A DNA stretch of 64,000 nt from Nocardia sp. NBC_01730. GTDB lineage: Bacteria > Actinomycetota > Actinomycetes > Mycobacteriales > Mycobacteriaceae. The stretch spans positions 620,001 to 684,000 of the forward strand of contig NZ_CP109162.1 of NCBI RefSeq assembly GCF_035920445.1, in the 5' to 3' direction. The notes beneath the pieces were generated by a model, which made no database searches, had not been told where the DNA came from, and worked only from the letters and a program-made list of their open reading frames with translations. Of this stretch, positions 1 to 9,100 are shown piece by piece (the first letter of the stretch is position 1; each line of letters opens with the position of its first letter). The translations under genes and the position numbers were made by a program.

Positions 1-1
1 G

Positions 2-68
2 GAAGGCTATGTGCGCCAAGTGATCCACGATTTCAACGAGAAAGGGTTCGCGGCGCTGGACCCAAAAT
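2..68 (+). pseudogene. IS630-family transposase, N-terminal fragment cut by the window edge and an IS1182 insertion
   Basis: The frame reads EGYVRQVIHDFNEKGFAALDPK and stops at the left end of the IS1182-like element. This matches the segment just before the GGRP motif of IS630-family transposases. The rest of the same protein resumes at 1835 with GGRPSKTD. Removing the IS1182 element and one copy of the AAAAT duplication leaves the two halves one base out of frame, so a further one-base change has occurred or the junction is not exact. The start lies outside the window. Confidence 0.7.
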
Positions 69-1834
69 GGACACCGTTGGCGAATTCCGGCCCGCTGTCA
101 GGCGGCGGGCCGGAGGGCTGCGAAATGTGACGTTCGGGTTGGAGCGAACGGCGTTGTCTCCCACCAGGTGTTGAGTCGGTTGAGGTTGAGTCCTGCTGCA
201 GTCAGTAGGTGTTGAAGACTGGTCTTGGTCAGGCCGCGGTAGCGGGATCGGCGCAGACCGCAGGATCGGATGCCTTGGGCAATGGTGCCTTCCACGCCCG
301 CGCGATGCTGGTAGCGCTGTTGCCACTGGTCGGTCTGCTGTTCGGCGCGAGCCAGCTGCAGGGCCTGGTGCTGGGCACGATGCCGAAGAGTCAGGCGCCG
401 ACCTGTGCTGGAGCGGGTGCAGTGTTCGCGTGCCGGGCACTGACGGCACTCTGCGCTGGGGAAACGCACCCTGATCACGGGTGTCCCGTCCTGGGAGCGG
501 TCTGCTTTCCAGGAGTTGGAAACGGCGCCTTGCGGGCAGGTGACCTTCTCGTTCTCCCAGTCGATCGTGAAATCGGGCAGGGTGTAACCGCCGTCGGCTG
601 TGGCTTGCCAGCCGGTCGGCGCCTTCGCCGGGCCGAGAAGTTCGACGCCGTGGTCTTGCTGCGCGGTGATGAGCAGGTCGGCATCGACGTATCCGGCATC
701 AACCAGATGCACGTCGGGCAGCAGATCCCGCTCGGCGAGGCCGGCGTGGATCGCTGCGGTCATCGCCATGTCCGGAACCGGGGCTGCGGTGGTGGCGACG
801 TGAGTGATCAAGTGCGGTGCGTCGGGCTCGCAGGTCTCGGTGAGGTGGACCTTGTAGCCGTTCCAGGACGCGTCGCGTTTGGTGCCGGTGCGAGCCTGCT
901 CGTCATACGGCGAGCAGTAGCGGATCGCCGCCGGGGGCAGATCCTTCTTGTCCCGCCAGGCCACCGTCCCGTCGTCGATGACGTAGTACTGCTGCACCCA
1001 GACCCGACGCAGCAACTCCACCGCCGGAAGCTGCCGCAGCCAGGCGGGTGCCTTGCCGGCCGTGACCGCGCACAGCACAGTCATGCCGTCGGATCCGACC
1101 TGGTTCGCGTGGGCCGCCCGTGCGGCCCAGCGGCTCGGGAACCGGGTGTCTTCGCAGCGCGCGCTGTAGCGGTCGAACCAGTCGGGTTCGGCGATGCCGG
1201 CCAGCCAATCCGGTGCCGCGGCGGCGAGCGCGTTGAGCGCGGCACGCAGCGTCTCGGTCACGAACTGCAGCCGATTGAGGTCACGCACCGCGGCCAGCAC
1301 ATGCGTGGAGTCGGATCGCTGCCGGCCACCCGCCTTCAACAGCCCGGCTCGACGCGCCGCCTCCAGCACCGCATCGAGTACCCGCTGCTCCAGCCCGCCG
1401 ACGATCAGCCGGGACCGGAACTCACTGAGCACCGAGTAATCGAAACCGGGATCGCTCAGCTCCAATCCCAGCGCGTACTTCCAGTCGATCCGGGACCGAA
1501 CCGCTTGCGCGGCTCGACGATCGGAGAACCCTTCGGCGAACTGCAGCACCGACACCAACGCCAGCAACGCCGGCGAGATCGCGGGCTGACCGCGACGCGA
1601 GAACACCTGCGTGAACTCGTCATCGGAGAACACAGGCCCCAGAACGTCGCGCATCCGCATCGCCAGACAGCCCTCCGGGAAGACAGCCCGGGCAACCCGG
1701 GCCGTCTCCACCGGAACCACATCGCACCTACACGGACGCAACGACACCACGACCTCCACCAACCCCGGACCCGAAATACCCGTGTCGATCTTGCCGGATG
1801 AACGCTGCCCCAACCGAATTCGCCAACGGTGTCC
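69..1834 (-). mobile_element. IS1182-like insertion sequence, complete
   Basis: The element is bounded by perfect 19-bp inverted repeats, GGACACCGTTGGCGAATTC at 69-87 and its reverse complement at 1816-1834. It is flanked by a 5-bp direct repeat AAAAT at 64-68 and 1835-1839. It carries one transposase gene on the minus strand and sits inside the IS630 transposase gene. Perfect ends, a matching target duplication and an intact transposase suggest a recent insertion that may still be active. Family assignment rests on the transposase sequence. Confidence 0.88.
98..1759 (-). CDS. IS1182-family DDE transposase
   Basis: This is a 553-residue DDE transposase. The N-terminal part is DUF772-like (FSDRRAAQAVRSRIDWKYAL, then the S-E-F-R-S-R-L segment). 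The core has RQRSDSTHV with the first Asp, HLVDAGYVD with the second, and a C-terminal AGVEGTIAQG with the likely Glu, followed by the Arg-rich tail typical of the family. A Cys cluster (CRQCPAREHC) precedes the C-terminal part, as is usual for IS1182 proteins. The open frame runs upstream out of the element; I chose the GTG at 1759 because it lies just inside the right repeat and gives the usual family length. Confidence 0.85.
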   Translation of the reverse strand: MEVVVSLRPCRCDVVPVETARVARAVFPEGCLAMRMRDVLGPVFSDDEFTQVFSRRGQPAISPALLALVSVLQFAEGFSDRRAAQAVRSRIDWKYALGLELSDPGFDYSVLSEFRSRLIVGGLEQRVLDAVLEAARRAGLLKAGGRQRSDSTHVLAAVRDLNRLQFVTETLRAALNALAAAAPDWLAGIAEPDWFDRYSARCEDTRFPSRWAARAAHANQVGSDGMTVLCAVTAGKAPAWLRQLPAVELLRRVWVQQYYVIDDGTVAWRDKKDLPPAAIRYCSPYDEQARTGTKRDASWNGYKVHLTETCEPDAPHLITHVATTAAPVPDMAMTAAIHAGLAERDLLPDVHLVDAGYVDADLLITAQQDHGVELLGPAKAPTGWQATADGGYTLPDFTIDWENEKVTCPQGAVSNSWKADRSQDGTPVIRVRFPSAECRQCPAREHCTRSSTGRRLTLRHRAQHQALQLARAEQQTDQWQQRYQHRAGVEGTIAQGIRSCGLRRSRYRGLTKTSLQHLLTAAGLNLNRLNTWWETTPFAPTRTSHFAALRPAA

Positions 1835-2686
1835 AAAATGAGCGGGGGCAGGCCGAGCAAGACCGACCGGGTGACGCGTGAACGCATCGGTCAGATCGCT
1901 CGGTGCTGTCCCCGTGACCTGGGCTGGCCGTTCTCGGTGTGGAGCCTGGCTAAGCTGCGTGATGTGTTGCGCGAGAACGAGATCGCCGATATCAGCCATG
2001 AGACGCTGCGCAAGATTTTGAAGGCCGAGGGCGTGTCGTGGCAGGCCACCAAAACGTGGAAGGCCGGCAAGGACCCCGAGTTCGCCGCCAAGATGGCCCG
2101 CGTTCTCGACCTTTACGATCACCCGCCCGCCGACGGGCGGGTGATCTGCGCCGACGAGTTCGGTCCGCTGAACCTGCTGCTGCGGCCGGGTCAGGGCTGG
2201 TATCCGAAGCGGCGACCGGCCCGGTTGCGGGCGACCTATCGCCGCACCGAGGGGGTGCGGCATCTGCTCGGTGCGCTGGATCTGGCCACCGGCCAGATCT
2301 ACTACCGCATCCGGGATCGCAAGCGCTGGCAAGAGTTTCTGGGCTTTCTCAAAACCCTGCGCGCCCGCTGGCCCGGCCAGCGACTGTATGTGATCGTGGA
2401 CAACTTCGGTCCGCACAAAAAGGCCGAGGTCCGCGCATGGGCCGCCGACAATGACGTGGAACTGGTACTTCTGCCGACCTACTCGTCGTGGCTGAACTGG
2501 ATCGAGTCCGAGTTCGCCGCGCTGCGCTACTTCGCGCTCAACGGCACCGACCATCGCAGCCACGGCGAGCAGGACGACGCCATCGGCGCCTACATCCGCT
2601 GGCGCAACCAGCACGCAGAACCCAAACGCGAGTTCGCCGTCAACTCCAAGATCCGGCTGCCCGATTACCTGCCCTACGTTGCTTGA
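1835..2686 (+). pseudogene. IS630-family transposase, C-terminal portion
   Basis: About 280 residues beginning GGRPSKTD, with a helix-turn-helix region and the full DDE domain: first Asp in ICADEFGPL, second Asp in VIVDNFGPHK, Glu in LNWIESEFAAL. The N-terminal part lies at the left window edge, separated by the IS1182 element. An ATG at 1838, made by the insertion junction, could start a shortened protein with the complete catalytic domain but lacking the N-terminal DNA-binding part. The right end of this IS630 copy lies between 2686 and about 2694. Confidence 0.8.
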
Positions 2687-3247
2687 AGCGGCACTAGTAC
2701 TGCAACTGGTGCGCCCAGAGATCAGGAGGTGATCGTTTTGCGGTCATGACCTGTGTCGGAAGCTCGTCGTCGCCTGCCGGTGTGAGTCCGGTCCGGGTAG
2801 CTGCCAGGAGGCCCGGTAGCAGGCTGGCGGTTCGGTCTGGAAACGGGTCGGGTCGAAGCCCAGCGTCGAAAGCCCCGTTGGGGGAAGCGACTGAGCGGTC
2901 CGTAGCGGGAGCGAAGCCTGCCGCGTCGTTAGACATTGAGGGAGAGCCGAGCCGGGCTGTTCACGGTGAAGGCCATGGAAGCGGTGAAGAGCCTGGATGT
3001 GCAGCCGTGAAGGACTCCCCGGCGTAGAGGGCGCGGAACGTTCAGAAGGTGGCGGCGGGAACTGGGGAGGCCCTCCCCGGCCGAAACGCACTGCGAAATT
3101 TTGCGTGGAAAGGCTTGTCCTATAACCGGTGTGGAGCCGGGAAGTGGATCGGGTGCCGGGAGGGAGTCGGAGGCGGTCGTAGTACTGATCGAGCCGAGCG
3201 GACAACATAACCGCCGGTGAGGGAAGGGCCGCTGCTTCGTTCGTGCG

Positions 3248-4615
3248 TTGTGTCTGGAAAGGATGGGCCCGGTGAGTGCCGGTCAGGCTAGTTCCGTCGC
3301 TGTGGGGTCGTTGGACCCGGTTCGAGCCTTGCAGCACACGCTTTACCGGTCGGCCAAGGCCGATCCGGGACGACGGTTTCATGCGTTGCGGGACAAGGTC
3401 TATCGCAGAGACGTCCTGTGGCGTGCGTGGGTGAGGGTGCGCCGCAACAACGGCGCGCCGGGTATCGACGAGACCACCCTGGCCGAGGTCGAGGAATACG
3501 GTGTCGAGAAGTTCCTCGACGAGCTGGCTGAGGACTTGAAGAACGATCGGTGGCGGTCGCGGCCCGCGCGGCGGGTGCTCATCCCCAAACCGGGGTCGAG
3601 TGAGAAACGGCCGCTGTCGATTCCTGTGGTGCGTGATCGTGTGGTGGCTGCGGCTGTGAAGATCGTGCTCGAGCCGATCTTCGAAGCACAGTTCCTGCCG
3701 TGCAGTTTCGGGTTCCGCCCGAAACGGTCGACACACGACGCGCTGCAGGTACTCATCGACAAGTCCTGGCGGGGCAACCGGTGGGTGGTCGAAACCGATA
3801 TCGCCAACTGCTTTTCAGCGATTCCGCATGAGAAGTTGATGCAGACGATCGAGGAACGAGTCAGTGACCAGGGTGTGTTGAAGCTGCTGCGCGCGATGCT
3901 GCGAGCGGGAGTGATGGCCGATGGAGTAGTGCGTCGCGAGGTGACCGGAGCCGCGCAGGGCGGTCCGCTGTCACCGTTGTTGTGCAACATATATCTGCAC
4001 CGACTCGACCGGGCATGGGACACGGATGCGCACGGAGTGTTGGTGCGCTACTGCGATGACCTGGTGGTGATGTGCCGGTCACGGGGACAGGCCCAGGCCG
4101 CGCTGGAGCGGCTGAGGGTTTTGCTCGCCGGGCTCGGACTCGAGTGCAAGGAGTCCAAGACCCGCATCGTGGAGCTGGCCGAGGGAGGCGAGGGAGTGGA
4201 TTTCCTGGGCTTCCACAATCGGTTGGTGCGTGGGCGGACTCCGCGATCGGCGCACCTGGTGTTCCTGGCTCGCTGGCCCTCACGCAGGGCGGTGCAGCAT
4301 GCCCGGGACCGGATCCGGTCGATCACGGCCCGGTCCCGGATGCTGCTACCGACCGAACAACTCGTGGCGGAACTGAATCTGTTCCTCCGCGGGTGGGCCG
4401 GATACTTCCGATACGGAAACTCCGCCCTGGTGTTCGGTCAGGTCAGAAACTATGCCCTGTCCCGGCTGGCGCTGTTGTTGTCCAAACGAGGCAACCGGCG
4501 TCGGGCGTGGGGCTGGGGCATGGCCCGGGTGCTGGCCTCGCCGGATCACCTGGGATTGATCAGCCTCGATGGAATTGTCGTGCTGCCCAGGCCCTTTCGG
4601 GCTTGGAAGGGTTGA
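3248..4615 (+). CDS. ltrA: Group II intron-encoded reverse transcriptase/maturase
   Basis: About 450 residues with the bacterial intron-encoded protein layout. RT motifs include RRVLIPKPGSSEKRPLSIP, FGFRPKRSTHDAL, VVETDIANCFSAIPH and the catalytic YCDDLVV (YxDD). A group II maturase (domain X) region follows, with FLRGWAGYFRYGNS. The protein ends soon after this with no HNH endonuclease motif visible, so it is probably an endonuclease-minus type. The GTG at 3248 gives the longest form; ATG 3263 and GTG 3272 are alternatives, and an AAGG element at 3257-3260 fits the last of these. Confidence 0.9.
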   Translation: MCLERMGPVSAGQASSVAVGSLDPVRALQHTLYRSAKADPGRRFHALRDKVYRRDVLWRAWVRVRRNNGAPGIDETTLAEVEEYGVEKFLDELAEDLKNDRWRSRPARRVLIPKPGSSEKRPLSIPVVRDRVVAAAVKIVLEPIFEAQFLPCSFGFRPKRSTHDALQVLIDKSWRGNRWVVETDIANCFSAIPHEKLMQTIEERVSDQGVLKLLRAMLRAGVMADGVVRREVTGAAQGGPLSPLLCNIYLHRLDRAWDTDAHGVLVRYCDDLVVMCRSRGQAQAALERLRVLLAGLGLECKESKTRIVELAEGGEGVDFLGFHNRLVRGRTPRSAHLVFLARWPSRRAVQHARDRIRSITARSRMLLPTEQLVAELNLFLRGWAGYFRYGNSALVFGQVRNYALSRLALLLSKRGNRRRAWGWGMARVLASPDHLGLISLDGIVVLPRPFRAWKG

Positions 4616-4639
4616 ATGCCGCCGGTGAAGAACGTCGGT

Positions 4640-4672
4640 AAGCCGTGTGCGGGAGAACCGCTTGCACGGTTT
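4640..4672 (+). ncRNA. Group II intron domain V hairpin
   Basis: A short hairpin (AGCCGTGTGCGGG ... CCGCTTGCACGGTTT) with the AGC-type base and bulged stem characteristic of group II intron domain V, the ribozyme catalytic core. It lies 25 bases after the maturase stop, the usual position, and about 135 bases before the 3' splice site. That distance implies an extended domain VI or 3' insertion. Confidence 0.75.
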
Positions 4673-4842
4673 GACGGGCGGGAGCTGGAAACGGAAACCA
4701 GGGATGGTCACGGTGACGGAGAAGAACAACCGAGCGGGAAACCGCCCGGTCACAGCGGCTCCCTCACCTTCCATCAGCCCGGGTCACCGCGCCAGCTCTC
4801 GACCCAACCACTCAGGTGAGTGGGTGCTGGTAGACCTGTCGG

Positions 4843-5988
4843 GTGGTGTTGGATCGTGCTGTGGCCGAGCTGGATTCGTTGATGGCGAGGATCGGGGAGC
4901 GGTTTACCCGCACTGAACCGCGGGGACGTGCTGGTGAGTATGTGTCAGGGCTGGTCGCCGGTTTGGAACGCAAGAATGGGTGGACCCTGGCCGAACGTGC
5001 TGGTGAGGGCACCCCGGATGGGATGCAGCGGTTGCTGCGGGCCGCGGACTGGGACGTCGACGGGGTCCGTGACGATGTGCGTGATTACGTCATCGAACAC
5101 CTCGGTGACCCTGCGGCGGTGCTGGCCGGTGACGAAACCGGGTTCCTGAAGAAAGGCACCAAATCCGCTGGTGTGCAACGCCAATACTCCGGTACCGCCG
5201 GGCGAACCGAGAACTGCCAGATCGGAGTTTTCCTGGCCTACGCGTCCAAGCACGGGCACGCCCTGATCGACCGGGAGCTCTATGTTCCGCAATCGTGGAC
5301 CGTCGATCGCGCGCGTTGCCGCGACGCCGGGATCGGCGACGAGGTCGAGTTCGCGACCAAGCCGCAGCAGATGATCGCCATGCTCGAACGCGCCCTGGCC
5401 GCGAAGGTGCCCTTCGCATGGTTCACCGCCGATGAAGCCTACGGTCAGGCTGGTTACCTGCGCGACTGGTGCGAGGACCACGACGTGTTCTACGTGCTGG
5501 CCACCCGCTGCGACCAGCAGGTGAGCACCCGCGCCGACCGCATCGCCCGCGCCGATGATCTGGTAGCGCAGTTCGGGGACCGCACCTGGCAGCGACTCTC
5601 GGTCGGTGCCGGTGCGCACGGTCCCCGCGAATACGACTGGGCGCGCCGCCAGATCGAGGGCACCTGGAACAGCGGTCGCGGACACTGGCTGCTGGCCCGG
5701 CGGGCGTTGACACCCAACAGCAAGGGGACCTTCGAGATCGCCTACTACCTCTGCTACGGTCCAGCGACCACGCGGCTGGTCGACCTGGCCTGGACTGCCG
5801 GGTCGCGCTGGCATGTGGAAGAGGCATTCCAGCAAGCCAAGGGCGAAGCGGGCCTCGATCACTACCAGGTCCGAAAATGGCGTGCCTGGTATGCGCATAT
5901 CACTTTGTCGATGCTCGCCCTGGCCTGGCTCGCGGCCACCAAAACCATTGCTGCAAAGGGGGACTCACCGACAGCGAAGACGGCATGA
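4843..5988 (+). CDS. IS701-family transposase
   Basis: A 381-residue DDE transposase. The catalytic residues appear in LAGDETGFLKKG (Asp), WFTADEAYGQ (Asp) and WHVEEAFQQAKGEAGLDHYQ (Glu). The GTKSAGVQRQYSGTAGRTENCQ block is typical of IS701 proteins. It starts at GTG 4843, shortly inside the left repeat. The gene appears intact and full length, so the element may still transpose although its left terminal repeat is split by the intron. Confidence 0.9.
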   Translation: MVLDRAVAELDSLMARIGERFTRTEPRGRAGEYVSGLVAGLERKNGWTLAERAGEGTPDGMQRLLRAADWDVDGVRDDVRDYVIEHLGDPAAVLAGDETGFLKKGTKSAGVQRQYSGTAGRTENCQIGVFLAYASKHGHALIDRELYVPQSWTVDRARCRDAGIGDEVEFATKPQQMIAMLERALAAKVPFAWFTADEAYGQAGYLRDWCEDHDVFYVLATRCDQQVSTRADRIARADDLVAQFGDRTWQRLSVGAGAHGPREYDWARRQIEGTWNSGRGHWLLARRALTPNSKGTFEIAYYLCYGPATTRLVDLAWTAGSRWHVEEAFQQAKGEAGLDHYQVRKWRAWYAHITLSMLALAWLAATKTIAAKGDSPTAKTA

Positions 5989-6167
5989 TCGCTTTCACGT
6001 TACCCGAGATCCGCCGCTTACTCGTCGCGTTCGTCCTCACTCGCCTCAATCCCGCCGACCACGTCTGGGCTTGGTCACGCTGGCGACGACGCCGACAACA
6101 TCAAGCCAGGCTCTCGCACTACCGACGCCGCGGCCACCCACTCACCTGAGTGCAGTTGCAGTACTAG

Positions 6168-9100
6168 GCGATTCGGTCTGGACGGACACCCGGACCGAGG
6201 ATCTGCTGGCCGAGTACCAGGACTTCTGGCTGTGCCGTACCGCGCTCGCCGAATTCCTCACCGACTTCGTGCGCCTGGGCGCGGCCGATCCGCGGGTGAG
6301 CCGGGCGCGGCGGCTGACCTTGGCTCAGTGGAAGACGGCGGTACGGCGTTGCTCAACCCGGTCCCTGGCCCTCAACTCGCTGTATCCCGGCGCCCTGGAT
6401 CTGCTGCTGTCCAGGCCGCGATCCGCGAATATCGCTGATTACCTGGGAATTCCCGATGCGCGGGCGGAACGGCTCGTGTATGAGGCCGTCCTGGAATTGG
6501 CCGACCATGTCGTGGCCGTAGCCGCTGATCAGGGAGCTACAAGGCTCGATCCGGTATCCAGGGATGTGGCGCCGGACCCCGGCCTGGAAGACGCCGTACT
6601 GGCGGACGAATGGGCTACCCGGTTCGGCAGCAGAGACACCCGGGTGACGGAGCTGGCCGCCTCGGCGGCGCAGGGCGATGAACGGGCGTTCGAACAATTG
6701 TGGGCAGGCGTCGAAACGCAGGTGTACGAATATGTGTATCGCCGTCTCAATGCTGAATTCGGTCCGGGGCAGTCGGACAGCGAGCAGATCCGGCGTGAGC
6801 TGCTCGCGGAGATCCGCGAGAACTGCCGTCGCGAAATCTCGGCCATGCAGCCGCGGGAATTCGGCCAATGGTTGAGCAGTCACGCCGTACGCCGGCTGCG
6901 AGATTACTTCGGATGGCGAACCTTCCGGCGTCAGGTCGCGGTCCGATACGCCACCACCCTTCGCGTCGAATCCGAACACCCGCTGGTGCGTGCGGTTTAC
7001 CAGGCCGGCGAGCAACGGCTGCGAGACGTGCTCGAGAATTTCACGGACAAGCCGATTCTCCGAGAGATCCTGCTGCTGCGAATGCGCTACCGATTCTCGA
7101 TCGAGCAGACCGCGAGCTGGTTGGAGATGCCGATTCAGCTCGTCGACAGCCTCGAAAACGAAGCCGTCCGTTTCTTTGTCGAACATTTCACCGACTCCGT
7201 AGTGCCGCAGAGCGCGCCGCCGGAAGGTCGCGGCGGTCACGTCGAGATATCGGACCAATTCGTGGTCGATGTGCTCACCACCACCGAGCCCAAATCCGAG
7301 TTCGCCGACGAGGAGCGTCGCGATACGATCACCATGCTGGATGTTCTGCTCGGGGCTGATCCTACCGATCTCGGCCTGGCGAGGATCTTCCAACCGTCCC
7401 TGCCGGAGCGTCCATTCCAGCCATATTGGATGTCCGAGACAGAGTGGGCAAAACTATGGTCCCAACTGCGATTTCGATGCGAGGACCGGTTGGGACAATG
7501 GCAGCAGCACAGTTCTGAGCGGAAGTCTGGGGCCCGTGCGGAGGCCGCGCACCCAGTATTACGTACGTTCAGTGCCGAGCGATTCAGGGATCTGATTCTG
7601 GCGCAGTATCTGTCCGAGGACAGCGGCACGGAATTCCTCCCGCTAGCACAGGTGCTCGTGGATGCCGACCCGGATGTGGTGAAAGTCGCTCTCAGAGCAT
7701 TGGATATCGACCAGCTCCGCATAGTCGATCGAATATTCGGCTGGAGGCCGCGAGCGGATCAGGAGGTCGTGGAGTCGTTCGACCCGAGCGCGGATCTGCG
7801 GCGCGCCGTGATACTCGAACTGGTGAGGCTGCTGGCTCCGTGGTCGAGCGGCCAACTGGCGGGTGATGAGGCGAGGATCGCGGAGGCCGATCGGCGAGCA
7901 TGGCAGGTCGTGTTCTCGGGGATCGATAACGACTTCCTGAGGCGGTATGCGCACCTGCGCTTCAGCGTTGGGGAGTCGCTTGCTGAAATCGCCCTCGACA
8001 TGGGCATTTCGGTGGCCGCGGTGGAGGAGCTCGCGGCGGGCGTCCAACCGGAGCTGGCGGCCAGGTTGCCCGAGGCGCTCGCGTTGCACGAGCAGGCCGC
8101 GATGGCCTTGACGGCGATGTTGGGGACCGGCGTCGCCGATCCGGATCGGGACCATGTCGAGGATTGGGATTCGGTCGTCTCCGCGCTGTGGCATCGATCC
8201 GAGTCCCACACGGCGCTGGTCGACGCGGAGTCTTTCGCGCGGCGGTGGGCGGTACTGCCCGAGGCGCAGCGAGATGCGGTGGCGGCGCTCTATCCAGAGG
8301 TCGTTCTCGCTATAGATCCGATCCCCGGGGAGGCGAACGTGTCCGCACTCGAGCGGATCGTCGTCGGGCAGCGTGCGGCGGCCCGATGGGTGCGTCGGTT
8401 CCTTACCGACTTCGGTGTGGATGGAAGCTCAGCACCGGACGAACTGTATGCCGCGCTTCAGGCCGCGCGTGCCGCCAACCCTGTGATGTTCGACCTGCAT
8501 ACCGAGGATCTACTCGCGCCGCTATGGGTGCCAGACCGTTCAGGGCAGATCAAGCCAGGGTTGGTCGCCGCGCTGTGGGCGCAACCCGGTAGCCGGATCG
8601 CTGTGCAGTGGCGCAAGTGGCCGGCCGCGCTTGCTCACGTCATGCGCGCGATCGGTACCGACGCCTTCCAGGAAATCTACGCACACTACCCGCAGGGGAT
8701 TCGATCAGCCTTGGGCAAGGCGATTGCGCGACGTCGTTTCGACGACCAGCCGCCATGGTCGAAGGGGATCGTCAAAGAGGACATCATTTCGGTGAAGTCG
8801 TTGGCGTATATCGGTATTCACCGTCTATACACTGAATTGTCCGGTGGGGCTTATCCAGAGCCGCGGGAACGTTCAGCCTGGATCGAAGTCGTTTCTTGCG
8901 CCTGGAATTCGAGATCTGGGCCTTGGTCCGGTGCCCGATGGGATGACGCGCTGGCTCGGCTCGCCGAGATCGCTCCCGGACAGGCGGAGTTCCTCCAGCA
9001 GTGGCTGATCGACGGCCAGTTGCCGTGCGAGATCGGCCGTGCTCGTGGGCTCGACGCCACCGCCGTGCGAGAACTACATCGAGCCGCGGTCGCCGGCATG

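Larger units (their letters stand above)
2709..4808 (+). mobile_element. Group II intron inserted in the left terminal repeat of the IS701-like element
   Basis: The borders are defined by the interrupted repeat. The 5' end reads GTGCG, the consensus start of group II introns, and the 3' end is AC, fitting the AY rule. The intron is 2100 bp and encodes a reverse transcriptase/maturase at 3248-4615, with a domain V hairpin at about 4640-4672. The 5' exon ends in TACTGCAACTG and the 3' exon begins CACTCAGG. Domains I-IV should occupy 2709-3247 together with the loop containing the coding sequence. Splicing would restore the 32-bp terminal repeat only at RNA level. Confidence 0.88.
2698..6163 (+). 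mobile_element. IS701-like insertion sequence, interrupted by a group II intron
   Basis: The right terminal repeat reads without a break at 6135-6166. The left one is recovered exactly only after removing 2709-4808: bases 2695-2708 joined to 4809 onward give a perfect 32-bp complement of the right end. CTAG is present at both borders (2694-2697 and 6164-6167), fitting the 4-bp YTAR-type duplication known for IS701 elements. The element carries one transposase gene (4843-5988). It lies between the end of the IS630 gene and the truncated start of the giant gene. Confidence 0.88.

Noticed and set aside
209..1801. Long plus-strand open frame (530 codons) across the IS1182 element
   Set aside because: It is the antisense shadow of the transposase: no domain, Gly/Arg-rich composition, and the minus strand has full DDE motifs.
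5813..6167. N-terminal extension of the giant protein into the IS701 transposase
   Set aside because: The frame is open only because it overlaps the transposase gene in another frame. It is not native to the giant protein.
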